Below are positions 36,263-44,293 of a stretch of DNA of 64,000 nucleotides, piece by piece. The stretch's first letter is position 1. Every line of letters starts with the position of its first letter. The stretch covers positions 124,001 to 188,000 of the forward strand of contig JAIPIF010000001.1 of the NCBI GenBank assembly GCA_021734785.1, written 5' to 3'. A model generated the notes under the pieces. It saw only the letters and a program-made list of their open reading frames with translations, ran no database searches and had not been told where the DNA came from. The position numbers and the translations under genes are program-made. This stretch comes from Candidatus Altimarinota bacterium (GTDB lineage: Bacteria > Patescibacteriota > Gracilibacteria > UBA4473).

Positions 36263-37651
36263 TCAAAATTCCGCATTCCGCGGCGTGCGCGGGAAGGGGA
36301 TCACGTCGCGGATGTTTGCCACGCCCGAGACGTACTGCACCAGTCGCTCAAACCCGAGTCCAAACCCGGCGTGGGGGACCCCGCCAAATCGGCGCAGGTC
36401 GCGGTACCACCAGTAATCTTTTGGATCGAGCCCCATCTCTTTGATTCGCGCGTCCAGTACGTCGAGTCGCTCTTCACGTTGGGAGCCGCCGATGATTTCC
36501 CCCACCCCCGGCACCAGCAGATCGACCGCAGCGACGGTTTTTTGGTCGTCATTCATCCGCATGTAAAACGCCTTGATGTCCTTGGGGTAATCAGTGACAA
36601 AGACCGGCTTGCCGGCTTTTTTGCACAAAAACTGCTCGTGTTCGGCCTGCAGGTCCGCGCCCCACTTGACGGGGAATTCAAATTTTTGGTCGGCTTTTTC
36701 CAAAATCTTGATCGCCTCGGTGTACGGCATCCGCACAAAATCCGCCGCGATGATTTTTTCCAGCCGGTCAATCAGCCCTTCCTGCAAAAATTTCTCAAAA
36801 AATTCCATTTCCTCGGGGAGCTTTTCGAGGGCTGTCTTGAAAAGAAATTTGACCATTTCCTCCGCCAGATCCATGTCGCCAGAGAGATCGCAAAACGCCA
36901 TTTCCGGTTCGATCATCCAAAACTCCGACGCGTGCCGGGGGGTGTTTGAGTTTTCGGCACGGAAGGTGGGCCCGAAGGTGTACGTGTCGCGGAATGCCAT
37001 CGCGAAGGCCTCGGCGTTGAGTTGCCCGGAGACGGTGAGGTTGGTTTCTTTGTGAAAAAAATCTTTGGAAAAATCGACGGTTCCCGCTTCTGTCAGTGGG
37101 GGATTCTGGGCATCCAGTGTGCTCACGCGAAACATCTCTCCGGCACCCTCGCAGTCAGAGCCGGTGATGATCGGGCTGTGGCAGTACACAAAATTTCGTT
37201 TCTGAAAAAACTCGTGTACCGCGCCTGCCAGCACGCTCCGCAGACGAAAGACCGCCTGAAAGGTGTTTGTCCGCGGGCGCAGGTGCGCGATCGTGCGGAG
37301 GTACTCCAGGGTGTGTCGTTTTTTTTGCAGCGGAAAATCGGCCTCAGCCGCCTGAATGATTTCCACAGATTTGGCTTGGACTTCATATTTTTGGCCGCCT
37401 CCCTGCGACTCGACGAGTTTCCCCGAAACCTTTACAGACGACCCGACGGGAAGTTTTTCCACCTCCTCAAAATTTGAAATCTCACTCGGCACCACGATTT
37501 GGATCGGCCCAAAAAACGTGCCGTCTCGGAGCGAGATAAAAGCGAGATTCTTGCTCGCGCGGACAGTGAGGACCCATCCGGCGAGATTGATATTCCCATT
37601 CAAAAATTTCTGTGGGGTACGAAAGACGGAGCGGACGGTGGTCGTTTCCAT
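36263..37651 (-). CDS. asnS: asparaginyl-tRNA synthetase
   Basis: 462 residues. OB-fold ([22 protein letters not shown]), class II motif 1, motif 2 ([21 protein letters not shown]) and motif 3 ([13 protein letters not shown]). The AENSNTxRH pattern identifies AsnRS rather than class IIb AspRS or LysRS. Promoter TTGACT-17-CACACT (37707-37679), short leader. Confidence 0.97.
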   Translation of the reverse strand: METTTVRSVFRTPQKFLNGNINLAGWVLTVRASKNLAFISLRDGTFFGPIQIVVPSEISNFEEVEKLPVGSSVKVSGKLVESQGGGQKYEVQAKSVEIIQAAEADFPLQKKRHTLEYLRTIAHLRPRTNTFQAVFRLRSVLAGAVHEFFQKRNFVYCHSPIITGSDCEGAGEMFRVSTLDAQNPPLTEAGTVDFSKDFFHKETNLTVSGQLNAEAFAMAFRDTYTFGPTFRAENSNTPRHASEFWMIEPEMAFCDLSGDMDLAEEMVKFLFKTALEKLPEEMEFFEKFLQEGLIDRLEKIIAADFVRMPYTEAIKILEKADQKFEFPVKWGADLQAEHEQFLCKKAGKPVFVTDYPKDIKAFYMRMNDDQKTVAAVDLLVPGVGEIIGGSQREERLDVLDARIKEMGLDPKDYWWYRDLRRFGGVPHAGFGLGFERLVQYVSGVANIRDVIPFPRTPRNAEF

Positions 37652-37708
37652 TGTGAATGGGGGTTAAGAAGTGCGGTGAGTGTGGCACGAGAGGGGACAA
37701 AAGTCAAT

Positions 37709-37737
37709 TTGACAGATTTTTTCTTCCACAGTAAAAA
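37709..37737 (+). promoter_or_regulatory. promoter of the small gene at 37758
   Basis: TTGACA (37709-37714), 17 nt, TAAAAA (37732-37737). Its -35 lies back to back with the asnS -35. Confidence 0.65.
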
Positions 37738-37757
37738 TGAAGAAATAATTTCTCCGA

Positions 37758-37940
37758 ATGCAGCCAGAAAATGTCAGCAGAATAGTCCCGGCACACGAGT
37801 TAAACATGGAAAAGGCGAAAGAGGCTGCTTTGAAATCGAAAGAACCAGAGATTGATTTTGATCAGTACCAAAAGGCAGTAAAGGGAGCTATTGCGCGGTG
37901 GGGGGAAGATCCAGAGATTACTTCCACCGAGGGCTTCTGA
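37758..37940 (+). CDS. hypothetical 60-residue protein
   Basis: Short acidic/basic helical protein (MEKAKEAALKSK, DFDQYQKAVKGAIARWGED) with no signal or membrane part. Supported by a good promoter 20 nt upstream. No family recognised; a small regulator or structural peptide is possible. Confidence 0.5.
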   Translation: MQPENVSRIVPAHELNMEKAKEAALKSKEPEIDFDQYQKAVKGAIARWGEDPEITSTEGF

Positions 37941-38009
37941 GAAACTTGCGTTTTTTTTTGAAAATTTCTAGAGTGAGGGATGCTTCTTTATCCTTTCTTC
38001 CTTTTTCTC

Positions 38010-38201
38010 ATGAAAAGCACGTTTCTCGGCATCGTTACCTTTTTGCTGGTGATCATTGGTGCGGTCAATTGGGGTCTGGTAGGTGTTTTTGATTTCAATC
38101 TGGTCACCTGGCTCTTTGGCGCGGGGGTGGTGACACAGGTGATCTACATCTTGGTCGGGGTGTCCGCCTTGGTGCAGCTGGGGATGTGGTCCAAAAAATA
38201 G
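38010..38201 (+). CDS. DUF378 two-helix membrane protein
   Basis: 63 residues. The IIGAVNWGLVGVFDFNLV segment between two membrane helices is the DUF378 signature. Start at MKSTFLG; an in-frame ATG at 37980, 5 nt after a TAGAGT box, would add ten residues. Function unknown in all organisms. Confidence 0.85.
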   Translation: MKSTFLGIVTFLLVIIGAVNWGLVGVFDFNLVTWLFGAGVVTQVIYILVGVSALVQLGMWSKK

Positions 38202-38257
38202 TTTTCTTTTTGCCACACAAAAAAACACGCTCGCTCTGTGCTCCCGGAGCGAGGGGG

Positions 38258-39520
38258 TTATTTTTTTGGATGCAGCCAGTCACGTGCAAACTGGGAAATA
38301 TTTCCTGCGCCGCAAAAAATGACGGTGTCGCCGGATGAAAATTGCTTCCAAAATTGATCGACGTCCTCCCAGTTTTCCACCGGCATGGCTTCGGGGAGGG
38401 CGGCACGGAGTTTGGCGTTGGGCATTCTTTTTTTGTCTTCCGCCGAATCCCGTGCTGTATAAATGGGAAAAAGTCCGATCACATCTGCCGTCCTCAAGGC
38501 AGAAAGGAACTCCGGCAGTAGTGCGGCGGTTCGCGAGTGCTGGTGGGGCTCAAAAATAATGCCGAGTTTGCCGTGCTTTTCTCGCTCCCGAATGCCGTCG
38601 ATCAGGGCTCGGATTTCCGTTGGGTGGTGCGCGTAGTCATCGTAAATCTTGACCCCCTCGTGCTCTCCCAGGACTTCCTGTCTCCGCCCAGAGCCTTTAA
38701 ACATTTCCAGCCCCGCCTGAAATTTTTTGAGATCGAGATTCAGCTCCCGCGCGACAGCCCACGCGAGTGCGGCATTTTTTTGATTGAATTCTCCGGGGAC
38801 TTTGAGATCCATTTTGGGGACTTCCTCTCTCGAGACCGGTACCTTTTTTCCCAAAAAATTTTCCAGAACCCGACGCGCATTGCCGTCGTCAGCGTGAAAA
38901 ATGACAATGTCGGCTTTTTCGACGAGATTTTCAAATGCCGAAAAATAGGATTCCTCCGTGGGGAATGCATCAAAATGATCGTGTTCGACGCTGGTGAGAA
39001 CGACAATTTCTGGTTCCAGAAATCGGAAATTTCGCCGATATTCACAGGCTTCCACGGCAAACCAGTCATTGGTTCCGCGGTGAAAATTGGAGTTTTCAAA
39101 CTCCTGGAGTTGTGTGCCGATCACGACAGTGGGATCAAATTTTCCTTTCTGCGAAGCCGTTGCAAAAAGGGCGAGAGAGCTTGTTTTTCCATGCGTTCCC
39201 GCGAAAGCGATGGTGCGAAATTGTTTCGACACCTCTCCCAGATACTCAAAATACGAGGCCTGTCGGATGCCCCGTTTTTTGGCAGCTTTTCGTTCCGGGT
39301 TTGTCTCGGGGACGGCTTCAGAGTACACCAGGAGATCCAAATCTTCCGTGATGTTGTCGGTTCTTTGCTGCATTATTACTGGAATCCCCAGGCGCTCCAG
39401 CACGGGAAAAACTTCCGATCGCACTTTTTCTGACCCCGATACCACATCCCCCCGCGAGAGGCAGAGTTGTGCGAGGGCAGAAATTCCAATCCCACCGATG
39501 CCGCTGAAATGAATTCTCAC
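38258..39520 (-). CDS. murC: UDP-N-acetylmuramate--alanine ligase
   Basis: 420 residues. Adds L-Ala to UDP-MurNAc in peptidoglycan synthesis. N-terminal Rossmann FSGIGGIGISALAQL, ATP loop AGTHGKTSSLAL, central EACEYRRNF and VLTSVEHDHFDAF, and C-terminal DDYAHHPTEIRA ... EPHQHSRTAAL. GTG start at 39520, 7 nt after TACACT. Slightly short (usual about 450). No other mur gene is nearby. Confidence 0.96.
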   Translation of the reverse strand: MRIHFSGIGGIGISALAQLCLSRGDVVSGSEKVRSEVFPVLERLGIPVIMQQRTDNITEDLDLLVYSEAVPETNPERKAAKKRGIRQASYFEYLGEVSKQFRTIAFAGTHGKTSSLALFATASQKGKFDPTVVIGTQLQEFENSNFHRGTNDWFAVEACEYRRNFRFLEPEIVVLTSVEHDHFDAFPTEESYFSAFENLVEKADIVIFHADDGNARRVLENFLGKKVPVSREEVPKMDLKVPGEFNQKNAALAWAVARELNLDLKKFQAGLEMFKGSGRRQEVLGEHEGVKIYDDYAHHPTEIRALIDGIREREKHGKLGIIFEPHQHSRTAALLPEFLSALRTADVIGLFPIYTARDSAEDKKRMPNAKLRAALPEAMPVENWEDVDQFWKQFSSGDTVIFCGAGNISQFARDWLHPKK

Positions 39521-39527
39521 AACCGCG

Positions 39528-39555
39528 AGTGTACTGTGAAATGAGAATCGGGCAA
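39528..39555 (-). promoter_or_regulatory. murC promoter, leaderless GTG
   Basis: TTGCCC (39555-39550), 16 nt, TACACT (39533-39528), 7 nt to the GTG at 39520. Confidence 0.7.
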
Positions 39556-39558
39556 GAT

Positions 39559-39586
39559 TTGACTTTCTATAAAAAAGAAGTATTTA
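39559..39586 (+). promoter_or_regulatory. promoter of the split gene at 39595, leaderless
   Basis: TTGACT (39559-39564), 16 nt, TATTTA (39581-39586), 8 nt to the ATG at 39595. The -35 boxes of this and the murC promoter are 3 nt apart. Confidence 0.65.
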
Positions 39587-39594
39587 TTCTAACA

Positions 39595-40030
39595 ATGGAA
39601 GAAAAAAAATCGGGAGAGCGAAGACAGTATTTTTTCCTATCTCCCTGCTTGGAGAAAAATTACGAACCCTCAAGCTGCCTTTTGGGATATCCAAGAAATG
39701 GCCCAACACTTTGAAGCGGAAAATACTTTTGTTTCTGCTGGAGAAATCCCTCCGCCTGCGGTACGAACTTTTTTGAAGATTCACTATGTTTTTCCAGGAG
39801 AAAATGGAGGAGGAGACGCAGAGCCTGAAGGATCCGCACACGAAACCACTGCCTACTGGGAGCCCGACCAGCAAAAACTGTATTTTCGGCGAAAACAACA
39901 TGAACGCGATATCCGAGAAGCACAGTGGTTTCGATTGTCAGAGGTGGTCATCAGCCACACTCATGAAAAAATTGGAAAAATTCTTTCCGAAGAATATTTT
40001 TCCGTCGAAATTGAGGAAATCAAGCCGTAA
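39595..40030 (+). CDS. hypothetical protein encoded in two frames across an A8 run
   Basis: The ATG at 39595 is fixed by its promoter, but its frame stops at 39714. Dropping one A from the eight-A run at 39602-39609 joins it to the frame that ends at 40030 and gives 144 coherent residues (SIFSYLPAWRKITNPQ, AAFWDIQEMAQHFEAENTF). The protein is soluble and acidic with no recognised family. Causes could be transcriptional slippage, phase variation, inactivation or a sequencing error. The last 11 bases overlap the convergent gpmI stop. Confidence 0.5.
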
Positions 40031-41540
40031 GGGATTCACCGGTCATCACATCCGGTTTTTTCAGCTCCAAAATTTCCAGTGCTGTGGGGGCAATGTCGGC
40101 GAGGGTTCCCTTTGGCCGTGTTTTGATCTGGTTTCCTTGGGGATCACGCAAAACACAGGGAACCGGGTTTTGGGTATGGTTGGCGGCGGGTTTTCCGTCT
40201 CGCTCGACCATGTTATCGGCATTGCCGTGGTCGGCACAGATCAGGACATGATATCCCGATTTTTGAAGGACGGGCAGTTCTTGTGCCAAGCAGGCATCCA
40301 CGACTTCGATGGCTTTTTTTGCCGCCTCAAGATTTCCAGAATGCCCCACCAAGTCTGGGTTGGCAAAGTTTTGGACGATCAGTGAAATGTTGTTTTCGGT
40401 TTCTAGTTTTTTCACCAGTGCGTCGGTCTGCTCGCGCGCGGACATCTCGGGTTTCTCGGCGTAGGAGGGGCATTTTGGTGAAGGAATGAGGATCCGCTCC
40501 TCTCCCGGAAATTCATTTTTTCGTTCCCCCGAAAAGAAAAAGGTCACGTGATTAAATTTCTCCGTTTCGCTGATCCGGAGCTGCCGGAGGCCGGCATCAG
40601 ACACCACTTCTCCCAGCGTTTTTTGCACTCCATCAGCAGTGAGGTCGTAGACTTTTTGGGCTTGGTCGGAGTAGTCCCCAAAAATGCCGACATTTTGTGC
40701 CTGCAGTTTTACAGGAGTTTCAAAGCTTTGAAATCCTGGATCGAGCATGATTTGGACAATCTGCCGCATCCGATCGGAGCGGAAATTGAAGAAAATCACC
40801 ACGTCATCTGGTTGGATCTGCCCCTCTTTTTCCAGCAGCGCAGGCGGCAGGTAGTAGTCTGATTTGTCAGAATGTTGATAAAAATCTTCGAGGTATTCTT
40901 TCCAAGACTGATCGATCGGCTCCGTCTCTGGGTGGCAAAACACATCGTAGGCGTCTTTTTCCCGATCCCAGTTTGCGTCCCGATCCATCGCAAAGAAACG
41001 ACCGCCGATGCTTGCGATTTTTCCAGCAGGGCCTTTTTCCGCCGTTTCCAAAAACGGAATGGCACTGCGCTCGCCGACATCTCTTCCGTCGGTCAGTGCG
41101 TGAATGTAGGTTTTGGGAATGCCATATTTTTTCGCCAACTTTTGTAATCCCTGCAGGTGGGAGAGGTAGCTGTGAATGCCGCCGTCGGAAACCAGTCCGA
41201 GAAAATGAATTCGTTTTTTTTGTTTCGCGGCCTCAAAGAGCTTGACCAGTACGGGATTTTTTTCAAAATCGCCGGCTTTGATTTCATCGTCGATGACTGT
41301 GAGCAGTTGCTTGATTGGTCGTCCGGCTCCGAGGGTGAGGTGTCCTGCTTCAGATCCCCCCGTCTGCTGCTCTGGGAGGCCGACGCTGCGGCCGTGGGTT
41401 TTGAGCTGGGTAATTTTTTGGGGATCAAAATTTTGAAAGAGCTGATCGAGAAAGGGTTTTTTTGCTGCGGCAATGGCATCCCCCCTTCCATGATCTCCCA
41501 TTCCAAATCCATCGAGGACAATCAAACAAAACTTTTTCAT
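40020..41540 (-). CDS. gpmI: 2,3-bisphosphoglycerate-independent phosphoglycerate mutase
   Basis: 506 residues. Glycolytic interconversion of 3- and 2-phosphoglycerate with two Mn ions. CLIVLDGFGMGDHGRGDAI (metal Asp), QQTGGSEAGHLTLGAGR with the catalytic Ser, HALTDGRDV, FFNFRSDRMRQI, FANPDLVGHSG and CADHGNADNM with His/Asp ligands. Start at MKKFCLIVLDGFG, 7 nt after CACAAT (41553-41548). A second ATG nine bases upstream overlaps the -10 box. Confidence 0.96.
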   Translation of the reverse strand: MKKFCLIVLDGFGMGDHGRGDAIAAAKKPFLDQLFQNFDPQKITQLKTHGRSVGLPEQQTGGSEAGHLTLGAGRPIKQLLTVIDDEIKAGDFEKNPVLVKLFEAAKQKKRIHFLGLVSDGGIHSYLSHLQGLQKLAKKYGIPKTYIHALTDGRDVGERSAIPFLETAEKGPAGKIASIGGRFFAMDRDANWDREKDAYDVFCHPETEPIDQSWKEYLEDFYQHSDKSDYYLPPALLEKEGQIQPDDVVIFFNFRSDRMRQIVQIMLDPGFQSFETPVKLQAQNVGIFGDYSDQAQKVYDLTADGVQKTLGEVVSDAGLRQLRISETEKFNHVTFFFSGERKNEFPGEERILIPSPKCPSYAEKPEMSAREQTDALVKKLETENNISLIVQNFANPDLVGHSGNLEAAKKAIEVVDACLAQELPVLQKSGYHVLICADHGNADNMVERDGKPAANHTQNPVPCVLRDPQGNQIKTRPKGTLADIAPTALEILELKKPDVMTGESLTA

Positions 41541-41570
41541 CGCGTCCATTGTGGGGTAGAATGAAAAAAA

Positions 41571-42545
41571 ATGAAACCCAAAAACGCTGGCATTTCCCTC
41601 ATTATTGCGCTTGTGACCTCCTTCTTTCTGTTGGGGGTGACACTGGAAGTGCTTCGGCTGGCAGGGGTTTCTCTGGAGCGGGCACAGTTTCTCACGCGAG
41701 GAAACCAGGTGTTTTACGCCGCGGAATCGGGGCTGGAGGCAGCTTTTTTTCATCACAATGCTCGGGGTCAAGGAGTGGACTTTGGCTCTCTCGATGACGC
41801 CGGCAATGCTCAGATGATTTCCGTGTTGGATGACACAATCTCGGTGGAGTGGACCGTCGACGGACGCTCGGCGAGTAGCGATCCTTCTACGGGCGTCTTG
41901 CACGAATACGAAACCGTACAGATCCCCCTGTTTTGGGATGGAGCGGCCGATCCCACAGAGGAAATAAATCTCATTGATATCGAAAATAACCACCTTGAGG
42001 TTATGTTTGATACTCCCAGTACCGATATTTTGCTTCCGGGAGGAGTGGATCGGGTCATGGTAACCTGGGAACTCAAAAAAATAGAAAAAGATGCAGGAGA
42101 AAATATCAAAGAAATTACAACATTTGTGCCGACATCAACGGCAGTGGAAGATCCCTGTGAGGGATCATTTCCGGTGGGGCATTCTTTTTTCTGTGCGAGT
42201 GATCTCAATGCGGGGAATAAGAGTTTTCAGTCTACAGATGCGCTCCCCGGAAAAGTACTTCCAGGAGAAGTGGAAACCGATCTTTTGGATTTTTATGATG
42301 CGATCTCTGGATATGAGTATGTACTCACCCTTCGATCCGTTGGGGGGCTTGATGCGGCCTCGGGAGTAGACAAAATTCAGTCGCTTCATTTTTCTGTCGA
42401 TACCGTGACGGCACAGGGGGATCTGCCGCTTCCCGAATATCAGGCAAAAGCCCGTGTCTCGACAGGAGATTTTCAAAAAACAATTGCCGTGACCATTCCC
42501 GAGCGAGCAGTGATGGGCGTCTTTGATTCCGTGATCTTTGATTAG
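41571..42545 (+). CDS. PilX-like type IV pilus minor pilin / assembly protein
   Basis: 324 residues. N-terminal positively charged leader then a hydrophobic helix (GISLIIALVTSFFLLGVTLEVLRLA) continuing into an amphipathic helix with FYAAESGLEAA, the usual opening of PilX_N proteins and class-III-like pseudopilins. The rest is a large exported beta-rich domain with one Cys pair (DPCEGSF ... FFCAS). Likely a minor pilin. TAGAAT lies 8 nt before the ATG, back to back with the gpmI promoter. Stop overlaps the convergent pyrH stop. Confidence 0.8.
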   Translation: MKPKNAGISLIIALVTSFFLLGVTLEVLRLAGVSLERAQFLTRGNQVFYAAESGLEAAFFHHNARGQGVDFGSLDDAGNAQMISVLDDTISVEWTVDGRSASSDPSTGVLHEYETVQIPLFWDGAADPTEEINLIDIENNHLEVMFDTPSTDILLPGGVDRVMVTWELKKIEKDAGENIKEITTFVPTSTAVEDPCEGSFPVGHSFFCASDLNAGNKSFQSTDALPGKVLPGEVETDLLDFYDAISGYEYVLTLRSVGGLDAASGVDKIQSLHFSVDTVTAQGDLPLPEYQAKARVSTGDFQKTIAVTIPERAVMGVFDSVIFD

Positions 42546-43255
42546 GGCACGATTTTGGTTCCGATCGTTTTGCCGGTGACAGCTTTTTTGAGGTTTCCCT
42601 TTCCCATCAGCCGAAACACCTGAATCGGCATGTGATGATCTCGGCACTGGGCGATGGCGGTGGCATCCATGACCCGAAGCTCCTTCTCGAGTATTTCGTT
42701 GAAGGTGATGGTTTCAAATTTCTGAGCGGTGGAGACCTTTTCCGGATCGGCATCGTAGACACCATCGACGTTGGTCGCCTTCATCAAGATGTCACACTTG
42801 AGCTCGAGTGCTCGGAGCGCTGCAGCAGAATCGGTCGTAAAAAACGGATTCCCCGTGCCCGCGGCACAGATAACGATTCGATTTTTGTCCAAATGTCGCA
42901 GAACCCGTCGTGTGATGTAGGGTTCGGCCACAGCGGGAATATCCAGCGCAGAGCAGACACGCGTTTGGATGCCGTGTTTTTTTTCGAGATTTGCCTGGAG
43001 CGCAACGGAATTCATCACAGTCCCCAGCATGCCGATGTAGTCTGAAGCCACTCGATCAATGCCAGAGTCCGAATTTTCCCCGCCCCGCCAAATATTTCCG
43101 GCGCCGATCACGAGAACGATTTCCACTCCCATTTCGTGGACCTCTGCGATCTCATTACAGATCATGTCCAGGATCGAATAATCAATGCCAAAGTGTTTCT
43201 CTCCCAGGAGGGCTTCGCCGGAGAGCTTGAGGAGGATGCGTTTGGGTTTTTTCAT
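42542..43255 (-). CDS. pyrH: UMP kinase
   Basis: 237 residues. Amino-acid-kinase fold: KRILLKLSGEALLG, VIGAGNIWRGGE, AAGTGNPFFTTDSAAALRALE and MKATNVDGVYDADPEK. Phosphorylates UMP to UDP. The family usually sits between tsf and frr; here neither is present. Confidence 0.97.
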   Translation of the reverse strand: MKKPKRILLKLSGEALLGEKHFGIDYSILDMICNEIAEVHEMGVEIVLVIGAGNIWRGGENSDSGIDRVASDYIGMLGTVMNSVALQANLEKKHGIQTRVCSALDIPAVAEPYITRRVLRHLDKNRIVICAAGTGNPFFTTDSAAALRALELKCDILMKATNVDGVYDADPEKVSTAQKFETITFNEILEKELRVMDATAIAQCRDHHMPIQVFRLMGKGNLKKAVTGKTIGTKIVP

Positions 43256-43262
43256 CTTTGAA

Positions 43263-43290
43263 ATTGTCCCACGACGGGGAATATTTTCAA
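43263..43290 (-). promoter_or_regulatory. pyrH promoter, leaderless
   Basis: TTGAAA (43290-43285), 16 nt, GACAAT (43268-43263), 7 nt to the ATG at 43255. Confidence 0.75.
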
Positions 43291-43901
43291 CTTTTTTCTT
43301 CGTTTTTCAAAAAAGCAATCAATTGCTGGACGGATTTTCCACGATGAGAAATTTTATTTTTTTCAGATTTTGACAGAGCCGAATATACTTTTTCTTGTCC
43401 TGCTGCGCGAAAGACTGCTGACACAGGAATGCCCGGCTCGATGGGGGCTTCTGGAGTTTGAGTAATCACGCCGGGGGTTTGTCCCAAAAAGGTGCGAGTT
43501 TGTCCAGTTTTCGGATCAAAAAAAGCCGTGGCTGAAAAAAAAGCAGCCTGCCGTGTCGGGGCATTTGTGAGCATTTTCAAAAAAAGATCGAGCCATTGTT
43601 CGTCCAACGCCCCATCGATTTCTCGTCGCGTCCGAACCCCAAATTTTTCGGGAAACGCTTCGAGCACGATCCCGGAGTCTTCTCCCAGCGTTGGGATGCC
43701 CGCCTTCTTCCCAAAAAATTCTGCCTTGAGACGCGCATTTTCTTCAAATGTTTTACCGGTTTCCTCGACATCTTCCGTGATCTGTGGAAATGTTTCCAAC
43801 CCCACAAACTCCCACCCTGGGAGCCTGCCGTGGATTTCAAACGCCTCGAGCAACTCTTGTTTTTTTCCCGGGTTTCCCGTGGCCAGGAGGAGTGTTTTCA
43901 T
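43287..43901 (-). CDS. rdgB: XTP/dITP pyrophosphatase (RdgB/Ham1)
   Basis: 204 residues. Cleans non-canonical purine nucleotides. LLLATGNPGKKQELLEAF, GKTFEENARLKAEFF, TLGEDSGIVLEAF and the C-terminal SHRGKSVQQLIAFL. Start overlaps the rbfA stop (ATGA), so coupled to rbfA. The longer upstream frame overlaps rbfA and is not coding. Confidence 0.95.
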   Translation of the reverse strand: MKTLLLATGNPGKKQELLEAFEIHGRLPGWEFVGLETFPQITEDVEETGKTFEENARLKAEFFGKKAGIPTLGEDSGIVLEAFPEKFGVRTRREIDGALDEQWLDLFLKMLTNAPTRQAAFFSATAFFDPKTGQTRTFLGQTPGVITQTPEAPIEPGIPVSAVFRAAGQEKVYSALSKSEKNKISHRGKSVQQLIAFLKNEEKS

Positions 43902-44227
43902 GAGTCTTTCATCAGTTCCTCCATTTTTTTTACGTGCAGTGGAGCCGTGTCCCGCTTCCAGCGGAGGGTCATTTTGCGTCGGAGTTTGAGCATTTTTGCC
44001 ACTTCGTGTTCCAATTTGGGACTGATTTTTTGGAGCGCTTCTACAAAATTGGCGGGGGCGCCCAGGCTGTCGACATACACATCTGCCACCCCGAGATCCC
44101 CCGATACTTCTACCGCCGTCACCGAACAAAGTCCCACTTGATTGGGCGTCTGGTGTTTTTCAATCAATGGGGGCAGGATTTCTGCCAGCATGCCGCCGAC
44201 CTTTTGACTCCGAGGAGAGGATTTCAT
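43898..44227 (-). CDS. rbfA: ribosome-binding factor A
   Basis: 109 residues. Small KH-type protein needed for maturation of the 30S 5' end. VTAVEVSGDLGVADVYVDSLG and LEHEVAKMLKLRRKMTLRWKRD follow the RbfA pattern (SxDLxxAxVYVS ... RYTPELxFxxD). First gene of a two-gene operon with rdgB. Confidence 0.88.
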   Translation of the reverse strand: MKSSPRSQKVGGMLAEILPPLIEKHQTPNQVGLCSVTAVEVSGDLGVADVYVDSLGAPANFVEALQKISPKLEHEVAKMLKLRRKMTLRWKRDTAPLHVKKMEELMKDS

Positions 44228-44235
44228 GTAGGGCG

Positions 44236-44286
44236 ATTGTGCCGTATTTTTCCAGATTTGCAAGTTGGGGCTTCCCGCAGTAGACT
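44236..44286. promoter_or_regulatory. divergent leaderless promoters sharing one -35 hexamer
   Basis: Self-complementary TTGCAA (44258-44263). Leftward: 16 nt then CACAAT (44241-44236), 8 nt to the rbfA ATG at 44227. Rightward: 17 nt then TAGACT (44281-44286), 7 nt to the ATG at 44294. Confidence 0.7.
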
Positions 44287-44293
44287 AGACGGG

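Noticed and set aside
43287-44129. Longer N-terminal form of rdgB
   Set aside because: The extension overlaps rbfA in another frame; the family start and the ATGA overlap fix the start at 43901.
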